Shown here piece by piece: positions 1-6,016 of a stretch of DNA of 7,924 bases. The position numbers and the translations under genes were made by a program. This DNA comes from Kocuria sp. p3-SID1428 (GTDB lineage: Bacteria; Actinomycetota; Actinomycetes; Actinomycetales; Micrococcaceae). Location: NCBI RefSeq assembly GCF_025149945.1, contig NZ_JALXVH010000079.1:1-7924 (forward strand). Reading direction: 5' to 3'. Each line of letters begins with the position of its first letter. Position 1 is the stretch's first letter. The notes under the pieces were generated by a model. The model ran no database searches and was not told the DNA's origin. It worked only from the letters and a program-made list of their open reading frames with translations.

Positions 1-95
1 GTGGGCGTGGCTGGCAGGCGGCGGCGTGGGTAGCGTCGGGGGCAGACAGGGCGCACGGAACTTGCAGAGGGGTCCGGTGCCGAGGCAGCACATCG

Positions 96-101
96 AAGGA
101 G
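96..101 (+). promoter_or_regulatory. Ribosome binding site that decides the SDR start
   Basis: AAGGAG lies 8 nt before the GTG at 110. This favours GTG 110 over the upstream in-frame GTG at 26, which has no such site, and over the internal ATG at 146, which begins directly at the Rossmann strand and also lacks a good site. The remaining upstream DNA (1-95) is very GC-rich. I see no convincing promoter or gene in it; it may be the tail of an upstream gene or plain intergenic sequence. Confidence 0.7.
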
Positions 102-109
102 CACAGAAC

Positions 110-889
110 GTGAACGCAGTGAAGACGAATGCCGCAGGCCGCCAGATGGTCGCCGTGGTCACCGGTGCTTCGACCGGCATCGGCGAGGCCACCGCACGAC
201 GACTGCGCGCCGACGGCTGGACGGTCTACGCCGTGGCGCGGCGCGCCGAGAGGCTGGAGACTCTGGCCCAGGAGACCGGGGCGATCGCCGCGGCGACCGA
301 TCTCACGGTGCAGGAGCAGGTCGACGCCCTGCGTGATCGCGTGCTGGCCGAGCAGGGCACGATCGACGCCCTGCTGAACATCTCCGGAGGCGCCCGCGGC
401 ACGGACAAGGTGGGCGATGCCAAGGACGAGGACTGGCAGTTCATGTACGAGGTCAACGTCATGGGCACCATGCGCCTGATTCGCGCCTTCCTGCCGGCGC
501 TGCGCGACAACGGCGAGGCCACGGTGCTGAACCTGACCTCGATCGCCGGGTGGCGGGCCTATGAGGGCGGCTCGGGCTACAACGCCGCCAAGTTCGCCGA
601 GCGCGCCATGACCGAGGCCCTGCGCCTGGAGGAGGCCGAGAACAACCTGCGGGTGATCGAGGTGGCCCCGGGACTGGTGCACACCGAGGAGTTCTCCCTG
701 ATGCGCCTGGGCGGGGATCAGGCGGCCGCGGACAAGGTCTACGCGGGGGTCGACAAGCCGCTGACGGCCGAGGACGTAGCCGAGGTCTGTGCCTTCTCGG
801 TGAACCTGCCGCACCACGTGGACCTGGACACGATCACCGTGAAGCCGGTGGCCCAGGCCGCCCCGCACAAGATGATCCGCAGCAGCTGA
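110..889 (+). CDS. SDR-family NAD(P)-dependent oxidoreductase
   Basis: A 259-residue classical short-chain dehydrogenase/reductase, expected to be a cytosolic oxidoreductase acting on a hydroxyl/carbonyl group. The Rossmann glycine motif TGASTGIG is at residues 18-25. The NNAG-equivalent reads NISG at 90-93. The catalytic tetrad is complete: Asn116, Ser144, Tyr157 and Lys161, the last two in YNAAK. The PG motif after strand 6 is at 187-188, followed by Thr192. Basic residues just after the second strand (ARR, about 43-45) suggest NADP(H) preference, which is an inference. Length is normal for the family. The GTG start at 110 is chosen for its AAGGAG site. The C-terminal part (LTAEDVAEV and following) resembles YdfG-like SDRs with broad specificity, but no substrate can be assigned. 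The gene converges on the small minus-strand gene, with 7 nt between the two stop codons and no visible terminator hairpin there. Confidence 0.93.
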   Translation: MNAVKTNAAGRQMVAVVTGASTGIGEATARRLRADGWTVYAVARRAERLETLAQETGAIAAATDLTVQEQVDALRDRVLAEQGTIDALLNISGGARGTDKVGDAKDEDWQFMYEVNVMGTMRLIRAFLPALRDNGEATVLNLTSIAGWRAYEGGSGYNAAKFAERAMTEALRLEEAENNLRVIEVAPGLVHTEEFSLMRLGGDQAAADKVYAGVDKPLTAEDVAEVCAFSVNLPHHVDLDTITVKPVAQAAPHKMIRSS

Positions 890-896
890 GCAGCCT

Positions 897-1097
897 TCAG
901 CGCGAGTAGGCGGTGCCGGTGACCTCGCAGCCCTCCTCCGAGTGGAAGGCCTGGACCTGGGAGATGAAGGAGCCGGCGCCGTCGCAGGAGCTGTGGACGT
1001 TGGAGGCGTAGGCGCCCACGCCGGCCAGGACGCTGAGCACCAGCAGGAAGGCGAGCACGGCGGCGAGCAGGGCTCGGCCGTTGAGAGCATCGGTCAT
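897..1097 (-). CDS. Small single-pass membrane protein, unknown function
   Basis: A 66-residue protein I do not recognise. It has a short polar N-terminus (MTDALNGR), one strongly hydrophobic segment at about 9-30 (Leu/Val/Ala-rich), and a polar C-terminal half of about 36 residues with Cys38 and Cys57. If the N-terminus stays inside, the two cysteines lie outside the membrane and could form a disulfide (inference). The hydrophobic segment could instead be an uncleaved signal anchor; the AYA-SN stretch near 29-33 could even be a signal-peptidase site. The ATG at 1097 is fixed by a near-perfect AGGAGGTG. A longer open frame reaching back to 1343 is judged non-coding because its upstream part is low-complexity and spans the hairpins. 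It is transcribed in the same direction as purU, which lies 317 nt upstream, so it probably has its own promoter. It could be one of many lineage-specific small actinobacterial membrane proteins. Confidence 0.72.
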   Translation of the reverse strand: MTDALNGRALLAAVLAFLLVLSVLAGVGAYASNVHSSCDGAGSFISQVQAFHSEEGCEVTGTAYSR

Positions 1098-1102
1098 GCG
1101 GG

Positions 1103-1110
1103 CACCTCCT
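1103..1110 (-). promoter_or_regulatory. Strong Shine-Dalgarno of the small membrane-protein gene
   Basis: On the minus strand this reads AGGAGGTG, almost the full anti-16S complement, with 5 nt between its last G and the ATG at 1097. It is the strongest ribosome binding site in the window and is the main evidence that the 66-residue frame is a real gene starting here. Confidence 0.8.
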
Positions 1111-1132
1111 GAACTGCTGTCTGCGGCCCTCG

Positions 1133-1221
1133 GACGATCACTCCCTGCGATCGTCGCTCCCGGGGCGCGGTGCCGCTGGCTGCGGCACCTCTCGGTCGGC
1201 TGCGGCTGGCTCTGCCGCAGC
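1133..1221 (-). promoter_or_regulatory. Cluster of three perfect hairpins in the leader of the small gene
   Basis: Three consecutive perfect inverted repeats lie between the candidate promoter and the start of the small gene. In minus-strand order: (1) 1221-1199, arms GCTGCGGC/GCCGCAGC, 8 bp, 7-nt loop; (2) 1189-1169, arms GGTGCCGC/GCGGCACC, 8 bp, 5-nt loop AGCCA; (3) 1155-1133, arms GACGATC/GATCGTC, 7 bp, 9-nt loop. The first two loops both end in AGCCA followed by GC, so these hairpins may be related copies. GCCGCAGC occurs twice (1206-1199 and 1186-1179), so the 5' arm of hairpin 1 could pair with either copy, and the second choice would disrupt hairpin 2. No T-run follows any of them. They may form a structured 5' leader, a processing or stability element, or terminators for purU read-through. 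I do not match them to a known RNA family. This covers most of the 317-nt gene-free stretch 1098-1414; no other gene is visible there. Confidence 0.55.
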
Positions 1222-1324
1222 GGGTCAGCAAGGACCGGATGCTTTCCGAGGACAGCTTCCGGCGACGGACCACGAGACAACGTAGCGACCTGAAGCGGGG
1301 TCGGAGCCCGATTCGGGGTGAAAA

Positions 1325-1353
1325 CCGATAACGATCCGATCACTGTGTGTCGA
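1325..1353 (-). promoter_or_regulatory. Candidate promoter for the small membrane-protein gene
   Basis: On the minus strand, TCGACA (1353-1348) is separated by 17 nt from TATCGG (1330-1325), giving a fair -35 but a poor -10 match. The region 1310-1375 is clearly more AT-rich than its surroundings, as expected for a promoter. Short AACGA/TCGTT arms at 1330-1334 and 1355-1359, and repeated CGAT tetramers, could be an operator, but the match is short. If it is used, transcription would begin near 1318 and leave a leader of about 220 nt holding the three hairpins. Confidence 0.3.
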
Positions 1354-1414
1354 TTCGTTGATCTGCCTCACATCTGAAGCGCCTCAAGCGGAGAGCGGCG
1401 TCACAGCGGAGGCC

Positions 1415-2278
1415 TCACGCCCCGAAGACCACCGTGCGGTCGCCGTTGAGGAAGATCCGGCCTTCGCAGTGCGCCTGCACGGCCCGGTGCAGCACGGTGC
1501 GCTCCACATCGGCGCCGGCCTGCACCAGGTCCTCCTTGGACTGCCCGTGGTGCACGCGGGTGACGTCCTGTTCGATGATCGGGCCCTCGTCGAGGTCCGC
1601 GGTGACGTAGTGCGCGGTGGCCCCGATCATCTTCACGCCGCGGTCGTGGGCGCGCTGATACGGGTTCGCCCCGATGAACGACGGCAGGAACGAATGGTGG
1701 ATGTTGATGATCGGGGTGGGAGCCTTCTGCAGGAACTCGTCCGAGAGGATGCGCATGTAGCGCGCCAGCACGATGACGTCGACGTCGTCGCCGATCGCCT
1801 CGAGCACGGCCGCCTCGTGCTCGGTCTTGGACAGGCCCTCGTGCGGGACGACGACGAACGGGATGCCGTGGAACTCGCACAGCTGTCGGTGGACGTCGTG
1901 ATTGGCCACGACCTTCACGATCGATCCGCCGAGCTGCCCGTCCTGGGCCCGGCGGATCATCTCGTTGAGGCAGTGCTCCGTTCGGGAGGCCAGCACCGCG
2001 ATGCGCTGCTGGGCCGGGTGGGGGCGGATCTCCACCTCGGCGGCATCGAGCGAGGCGCTCAGCCGCTCGCCCAGGCGGCGGAACTCGTCGTCCTCGGCCG
2101 CCTGCGACTCGAAGCGCCCGGCGGGGGCCTCGATGACCGCGCGCACAAAGAACGAGCCGTCGTTCGTGAACTGATCCAGCTGGTGGATGTTCAGGCCGCG
2201 GTCTGCGAAGGCGGTCGTGATGATGGAGACCAGCCCGGTGCGGTCGGGGCAGGAGACGCGGACGATACGCTGGAGCAC
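1415..2278 (-). CDS. purU: Formyltetrahydrofolate deformylase
   Basis: A 287-residue cytosolic enzyme that hydrolyses 10-formyl-tetrahydrofolate to formate and tetrahydrofolate. In well-studied bacteria it balances one-carbon units and supplies formate to PurT. Residues 1-80 form an ACT-type regulatory domain (CPDRTGLVSIITTAF, residues 10-24); the E. coli enzyme responds to methionine and glycine through this region. The formyltransferase-like hydrolase domain covers about 90-287, with the NIHHSFLPSF motif at 192-201 supplying Asn192 and His194, and Asp230 in the LDEGPI motif completing the Asn-His-Asp set. Length is normal. The start is GTG at 2278, supported by GAGGAA 5 nt upstream (plus-strand positions 2284-2289). 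It is divergent from ileS with 378 nt between the start codons. I could not identify a convincing purU promoter. The main alternative, PurN, lacks the N-terminal ACT domain. Confidence 0.96.
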   Translation of the reverse strand: MLQRIVRVSCPDRTGLVSIITTAFADRGLNIHQLDQFTNDGSFFVRAVIEAPAGRFESQAAEDDEFRRLGERLSASLDAAEVEIRPHPAQQRIAVLASRTEHCLNEMIRRAQDGQLGGSIVKVVANHDVHRQLCEFHGIPFVVVPHEGLSKTEHEAAVLEAIGDDVDVIVLARYMRILSDEFLQKAPTPIINIHHSFLPSFIGANPYQRAHDRGVKMIGATAHYVTADLDEGPIIEQDVTRVHHGQSKEDLVQAGADVERTVLHRAVQAHCEGRIFLNGDRTVVFGA

Positions 2279-2381
2279 GGCACTTCCTCGAGGGACGAGA
2301 GGCGGGGGATCGCCCGATATCTTCCCACAAGCGCCCCGGCAGCCCCCTCATCCCGATGTGCCGCGGGTGCGGGCAGTGGCC

Positions 2382-2387
2382 TATGAT
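2382..2387 (+). promoter_or_regulatory. Candidate -10 element of the ileS operon promoter
   Basis: TATGAT is a 5-of-6 match to the consensus -10 and predicts initiation near 2393-2395, just before the first recognisable part of the T-box leader. There is no good -35 at 16-18 nt upstream (the sequence near 2359-2364 is TGCCGC), which is common in high-GC actinobacteria. Confidence 0.55.
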
Positions 2388-2394
2388 CGAAGGC

Positions 2395-2656
2395 AGAACG
2401 CGAGCAGGGATCCGGCCATCACCGGGGAGCTCTTCGGAAGAACGGGGCGCGCGCCCTCAGTAGAGCCGAACGGGTCGGGCCCGACACAGCCTCAGCATTC
2501 GAGCGGCTCGCCTGCTCCCGGACACGGGGGCGGCGGGCAAGCGAGGTGGTACCGCGTCGAAGACGGCCGTCACGCACGGCCACGGCGTCCTTGCAGCAGG
2601 GACCCGCGGAGCATGATCCGCGGGATCGAGGACGACGCACGACCAGGACGGACCAC
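2395..2656 (+). promoter_or_regulatory. T-box riboswitch, isoleucine-specific, probably translational
   Basis: This leader senses uncharged tRNA-Ile and controls ileS. The diagnostic T-box AGGTGGTACCGCG is at 2544-2556. Its UGGU (2547-2550) is complementary to an ACCA tRNA end, fitting the A discriminator base of tRNA-Ile. The likely specifier is the Ile codon ATC at 2418-2420, between CCGG repeats. A CTTCGG turn follows at 2432-2437. The middle region holds GAGCCG/CGGCTC (2463-2468 with 2504-2509) around a perfect 12-nt palindrome (2474-2485). Stem III is CTCCCG-GACA-CGGGGG (2515-2530). The T-box helix can form from GCGAGG (2541-2546) with CCTTGC (2589-2594), topped by CGTC-GAA-GACG (2555-2565). 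There is no terminator with a T-run before ileS, so control is most likely at translation, as described for actinobacterial ileS T-boxes with short Stem I. It occupies most of the 2279-2656 gap. Confidence 0.92.
2586..2650 (+). promoter_or_regulatory. Anti-Shine-Dalgarno / Shine-Dalgarno sequestrator of ileS
   Basis: CGTCCT (2586-2591) is the exact complement of AGGACG (2645-2650), which contains the ileS ribosome binding site AGGA 8 nt before the ATG. Its last three bases (CCT) also belong to CCTTGC (2589-2594), the 3' strand of the T-box helix, so the two pairings exclude each other. When uncharged tRNA stabilises the T-box helix, the site is released. Between the two strands sits a perfect 8-bp hairpin, CCCGCGGA/TCCGCGGG (2603-2610 with 2617-2624, loop GCATGA). 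A second AGGACG at 2629-2634 competes as a partner. The pairing is read by eye; the mechanism is inferred from known translational T-boxes. Confidence 0.6.
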
Positions 2657-5600
2657 ATGAGCGCACAGCATCCCCTGTATCCCAAGGCGAGCACCGGCGA
2701 GACCCGCGAGGTGCCCGCCTCCCCGCGCTTCCCGCAGATCGAGGAGCGGGTGCTCGAGTATTGGAAGCGCGACGGCACCTTCCAGGCCAGCATCGACCAG
2801 CGCTCGGCCGGCGAGAACGGCTCCAACGAGTTCGTCTTCTACGACGGCCCTCCCTTCGCCAACGGCCTGCCGCACTACGGCCACCTGCTCACCGGCTACG
2901 TCAAGGATCTCGTGGCCCGCTTCCAGACGCAGCAGGGCCGCCGCGTGGAGCGCCGCTTCGGCTGGGACACCCACGGCCTGCCCGCCGAGCTCGAGGCCAT
3001 GAAGCAGCTCGGCATGACGGACAAGGCCGAGATCGAGGCCATGGGCATCGACCGCTTCAACGACGCCTGCCGCACCTCCGTGATGACGTACGCCTCCGAG
3101 TGGCAGGACTACGTCACCCGCCAGGCGCGCTGGGTCGACTTCGACAACGACTACAAGACCCTGAACCCCGACTACATGGAGTCGGTCATCGGCGCCTTCA
3201 AGGCGCTGGACGACAAGGGCCTGGTCTACAAGGGCTACCGCGTCCTGCCGTACTGCTGGAAGGACGAGACCCCTCTGTCCAACCACGAGCTGCGCATGGA
3301 CGAGGACGTCTACCAGGAGCGCACCGATCAGACGGTCACCGTGGCCTTCCGCCTGAGCGGCGAGCTCCAGGACGGGGCCGACGGCGATCCCGAGCTGGCC
3401 GGTGAGCTCGCCGGCGCCGAGGCCCTGGCCTGGACCACGACCCCCTGGACCCTGCCGACCAACCAGGCGCTCGCGGTCGGCCCGCAGATCTCCTACGTCC
3501 TGGCGCCCGGGAGCGGCGAGCTCGAGGGCCGCCGCTTCCTGCTGGCCCAGGACCTGCTGGGCGCCCACGCCGAGGCGCTGGGCTACGACTCCGCCGACGA
3601 GACCGCTGCCGCCGTGGAGCGCACGTTCGCCGGCTCCGAGCTGACGGGGCTGCGCTACGAGCCGCTGTGGGACTACCTGCGCGGGCTGCCGGAGACGGCC
3701 GTGGCACTGGCGCCGGGGCAGTCGCTGGAGAACTCGTGGCAGATCATCGCGGCCGACTACGTCACCACGACCGACGGCACGGGCATCGTCCACCAGGCCC
3801 CGGCCTACGGCGAGGACGATCAGATCGCCTGCGCCGCCCACGGCATCCCCGTGGTGCTCTCGGTCGATGAGTCCGGGGCGTTCTTCGGCTGGTTCGCCGA
3901 CGGCTCCGTGGTGCCGGGCACCCCGCTGGGCCCGATCGCCGATCGCAACGTGTTCGACCCCGAGGTCTCGCGCACGATCATCCGCGACCTGCGCGAGCGC
4001 GGTCTGCTGGTCAAGCAGCAGTCCTACGCGCACTCCTATCCGCACTGCTGGCGCTGCCGCAATCCCCTGATCTACCGCGCGGTGGACTCCTGGTTCGTGG
4101 AGGTCACCCGGTTCAAGCAGCGCATGGTCGAGCTCAATCAGGAGATCAACTGGATCCCGGGCAACGTGAAGGACGGGCAGTTCGGCAAGTGGCTGGAGAA
4201 CGCCCGCGACTGGTCGATCTCGCGCAACCGCTACTGGGGCTCGCCCATCCCGGTGTGGGAGTCGGATGATCCGGCCCACCCGCGCCGCGACGTCTACGGC
4301 TCGCTGGCCGAGCTCGAGGCGGACTTCGGTCGTCTGCCGCGCAACGCCGAGGGCGAGGTGGATCTGCACCGGCCTTGGATCGACGAGCTGACGCGCCCCC
4401 ACCCGGATCACCCCGAGGCCACCATGCGCCGGGTGCCCGAGGTCCTGGACGTGTGGTTCGACTCCGGGTCGATGCCCTATGCCCAGGTGCACTTCCCCAT
4501 GGAGAACCGCGACTGGTTCGCCACGCACAACCCGGGCGACTTCATCGTGGAGTACATCGGGCAGACCCGAGGCTGGTTCTACACGCTGCACATCCTGGCC
4601 ACGGCGCTGTTCGATCGTCCCGCCTTCCGCAACGTGATCTCCCACGGCATCGTGCTGGGCTCCGACGGGCAGAAGATGTCCAAGTCCCTGCGCAACTACC
4701 CGGACGTCTCGGAGGTCCTGGACCGCGACGGCGCCGACGCCATGCGCTGGTTCCTGATGTCCAGCCCGATCCTGCGCGGCGGCAACCTCATCGTGACCGA
4801 GGAGGGCATCCGCGAGGCCACCCGCCAGATGCTGCTGCCGCTGTGGAGCACCTGGAACTTCTTCAGCCTCTACACGAACGCCGCCGACGGCGGGGCCGGC
4901 TACGACGCCCAGCCCCGCTACGACAGCGAGAACGTGATGGACCGCTTCGTCCTGGCCCGCACCGGGGCGACGGTGCGGGAGGTCCAGTGCCAGTTCCTGG
5001 ACTACGACATCTGGGGTGCGGCCGAGACGCTGCGCTCGCACATGGAGCTGGTGACCAACTGGTACGTGCGCCGGTCCCGCGACCGGTTCTTCGAGGAGGA
5101 CCGCGCGGCATTCGACGTCCTGTGGACCGTGCTCGAGGCGACCACCCGGATGTCGGCACCGCTGCTGCCGCTGATCAGCGAGGAGATCTGGCGCGGGCTG
5201 ACCGGCGGGCGCTCCGTGCACCTGACGGACTGGCCCGACGCCGATCAGTTCCCCCACTCCGCCGAGGACGAGCGGCTGGTCCAGCTCATGGAGACCACGC
5301 GTGCGGTGTGCTCGGCGGGGTCCTCTCTGCGCAAGGCGCACGGCCTGCGCGTGCGCCAGCCGCTGGCCGGGATGACCGTGGTGGTCCCGGACGGGCAGGC
5401 CCTGGCCGGGACCTTCGAGTCCATCGTGGCCGATGAGCTGAACCTCAAGTCGGTCGAGCTGCGCGACACCGCCGGCACGAGCCCCTCGGACTACGGCATC
5501 TCCCAGCAGCTCAAGGTCAATGCCCGCGCCGCGGGCCCGCGCCTGGGCAAGGGCGTTCAGGCCGTGATCAAGGCCGCCAAGGCGGGGGAGTGGTCCACCG

Positions 5601-6016
5601 CCGAGGACGGCACCGTGAGCGCCGGCGGCGTCGAGCTGGCCGAGGGCGAGTACGAGCTGCAGACCGTGGTGGGCGAGGACGCGGCGGCGCAGACCGCCGT
5701 GACCGTCCTGCCCGGCGGCGGGTTCCTGGTGCTCGACACCGCCCTGACCCCGCAGCTGGAGGCCGAGGGCGTGGCCCGCGACATGGTCCGTGCCGTGCAG
5801 CAGGCCCGCAAGGATGCCGGGCTGCAGGTCTCCGACCGCATCCGCACCACGATCACGGACACCGCCGAGGTCATCGCGGCCGTGCAGGCCCACCGTGAGC
5901 TCGTCTCGGGCGAGACCCTGTCGGTCGAGCTCGAGCTGATCGAGGCGCCGGACCCGAAGCAGTCGGGCATCACGGTCGCCGTGGTCGAGACGGCCGGATC
6001 GGAGGGCGCGCTGTGA
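2657..6016 (+). CDS. ileS: Isoleucyl-tRNA synthetase, type 2 (eukaryote-like)
   Basis: A 1119-residue class I aminoacyl-tRNA synthetase that charges tRNA-Ile with isoleucine in the cytosol. The HIGH-type motif is HYGH at 73-76, followed by GWDTHGLP at 102-109. The CP1 editing domain, which clears Val-tRNA-Ile, shows the Thr-rich [11 protein letters not shown] at 259-269 and [15 protein letters not shown] at 374-388 with the editing aspartate. A CxxC pair (Cys464, Cys467) lies in the SYPHCWRC segment. KMSKS is at 673-677. The anticodon-binding helical domain follows from about 730. The C-terminal part (about 930-1119) carries the DUF5915-like region, with VSDRIRTTI near residue 1060. Length and the HYGH signature place it in the IleRS2 group, which is intrinsically less sensitive to mupirocin than IleRS1 (family knowledge). 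The ATG at 2657 is chosen because the only longer in-frame start (GTG 2546) lies inside the T-box. It is the first gene of the operon with folC. Confidence 0.97.
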   Translation: MSAQHPLYPKASTGETREVPASPRFPQIEERVLEYWKRDGTFQASIDQRSAGENGSNEFVFYDGPPFANGLPHYGHLLTGYVKDLVARFQTQQGRRVERRFGWDTHGLPAELEAMKQLGMTDKAEIEAMGIDRFNDACRTSVMTYASEWQDYVTRQARWVDFDNDYKTLNPDYMESVIGAFKALDDKGLVYKGYRVLPYCWKDETPLSNHELRMDEDVYQERTDQTVTVAFRLSGELQDGADGDPELAGELAGAEALAWTTTPWTLPTNQALAVGPQISYVLAPGSGELEGRRFLLAQDLLGAHAEALGYDSADETAAAVERTFAGSELTGLRYEPLWDYLRGLPETAVALAPGQSLENSWQIIAADYVTTTDGTGIVHQAPAYGEDDQIACAAHGIPVVLSVDESGAFFGWFADGSVVPGTPLGPIADRNVFDPEVSRTIIRDLRERGLLVKQQSYAHSYPHCWRCRNPLIYRAVDSWFVEVTRFKQRMVELNQEINWIPGNVKDGQFGKWLENARDWSISRNRYWGSPIPVWESDDPAHPRRDVYGSLAELEADFGRLPRNAEGEVDLHRPWIDELTRPHPDHPEATMRRVPEVLDVWFDSGSMPYAQVHFPMENRDWFATHNPGDFIVEYIGQTRGWFYTLHILATALFDRPAFRNVISHGIVLGSDGQKMSKSLRNYPDVSEVLDRDGADAMRWFLMSSPILRGGNLIVTEEGIREATRQMLLPLWSTWNFFSLYTNAADGGAGYDAQPRYDSENVMDRFVLARTGATVREVQCQFLDYDIWGAAETLRSHMELVTNWYVRRSRDRFFEEDRAAFDVLWTVLEATTRMSAPLLPLISEEIWRGLTGGRSVHLTDWPDADQFPHSAEDERLVQLMETTRAVCSAGSSLRKAHGLRVRQPLAGMTVVVPDGQALAGTFESIVADELNLKSVELRDTAGTSPSDYGISQQLKVNARAAGPRLGKGVQAVIKAAKAGEWSTAEDGTVSAGGVELAEGEYELQTVVGEDAAAQTAVTVLPGGGFLVLDTALTPQLEAEGVARDMVRAVQQARKDAGLQVSDRIRTTITDTAEVIAAVQAHRELVSGETLSVELELIEAPDPKQSGITVAVVETAGSEGAL

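Noticed and set aside
1098..1343. N-terminal extension of the small membrane protein to 148 residues
   Set aside because: The extension is Pro/Arg/Ser-rich, covers the three hairpins and part of the candidate promoter region, and lacks a ribosome site, while ATG 1097 has AGGAGGTG.
1397..1421. GGCGT/ACGCC inverted repeat as a purU terminator
   Set aside because: Only 5 bp with a long loop, it overlaps the purU stop codon and no T-run follows; too weak to annotate.
2290..2350. Minus-strand promoter for purU around GATATC (about 2317-2322)
   Set aside because: A TATCGG-like -10 can be drawn, but no acceptable -35 lies 16-18 nt upstream; not supportable from sequence alone.
1358..2386. 342-codon plus-strand open frame opposite purU
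   Set aside because: purU is unmistakable on the minus strand; the plus frame is rich in His/Asp/Val/Leu as antisense of GC-rich coding DNA, and runs into the ileS promoter.
2474..2485. GTCGGGCCCGAC as a stand-alone operator
   Set aside because: It lies within the T-box leader where conserved stems are expected, so RNA structure is the simpler explanation; kept only as a low-interest observation.
2546..2656. Longer ileS start at GTG 2546
   Set aside because: That GTG lies inside the T-box core (2544-2556), and the extra 37 residues are Arg-rich and unlike IleRS; ATG 2657 has a proper site.
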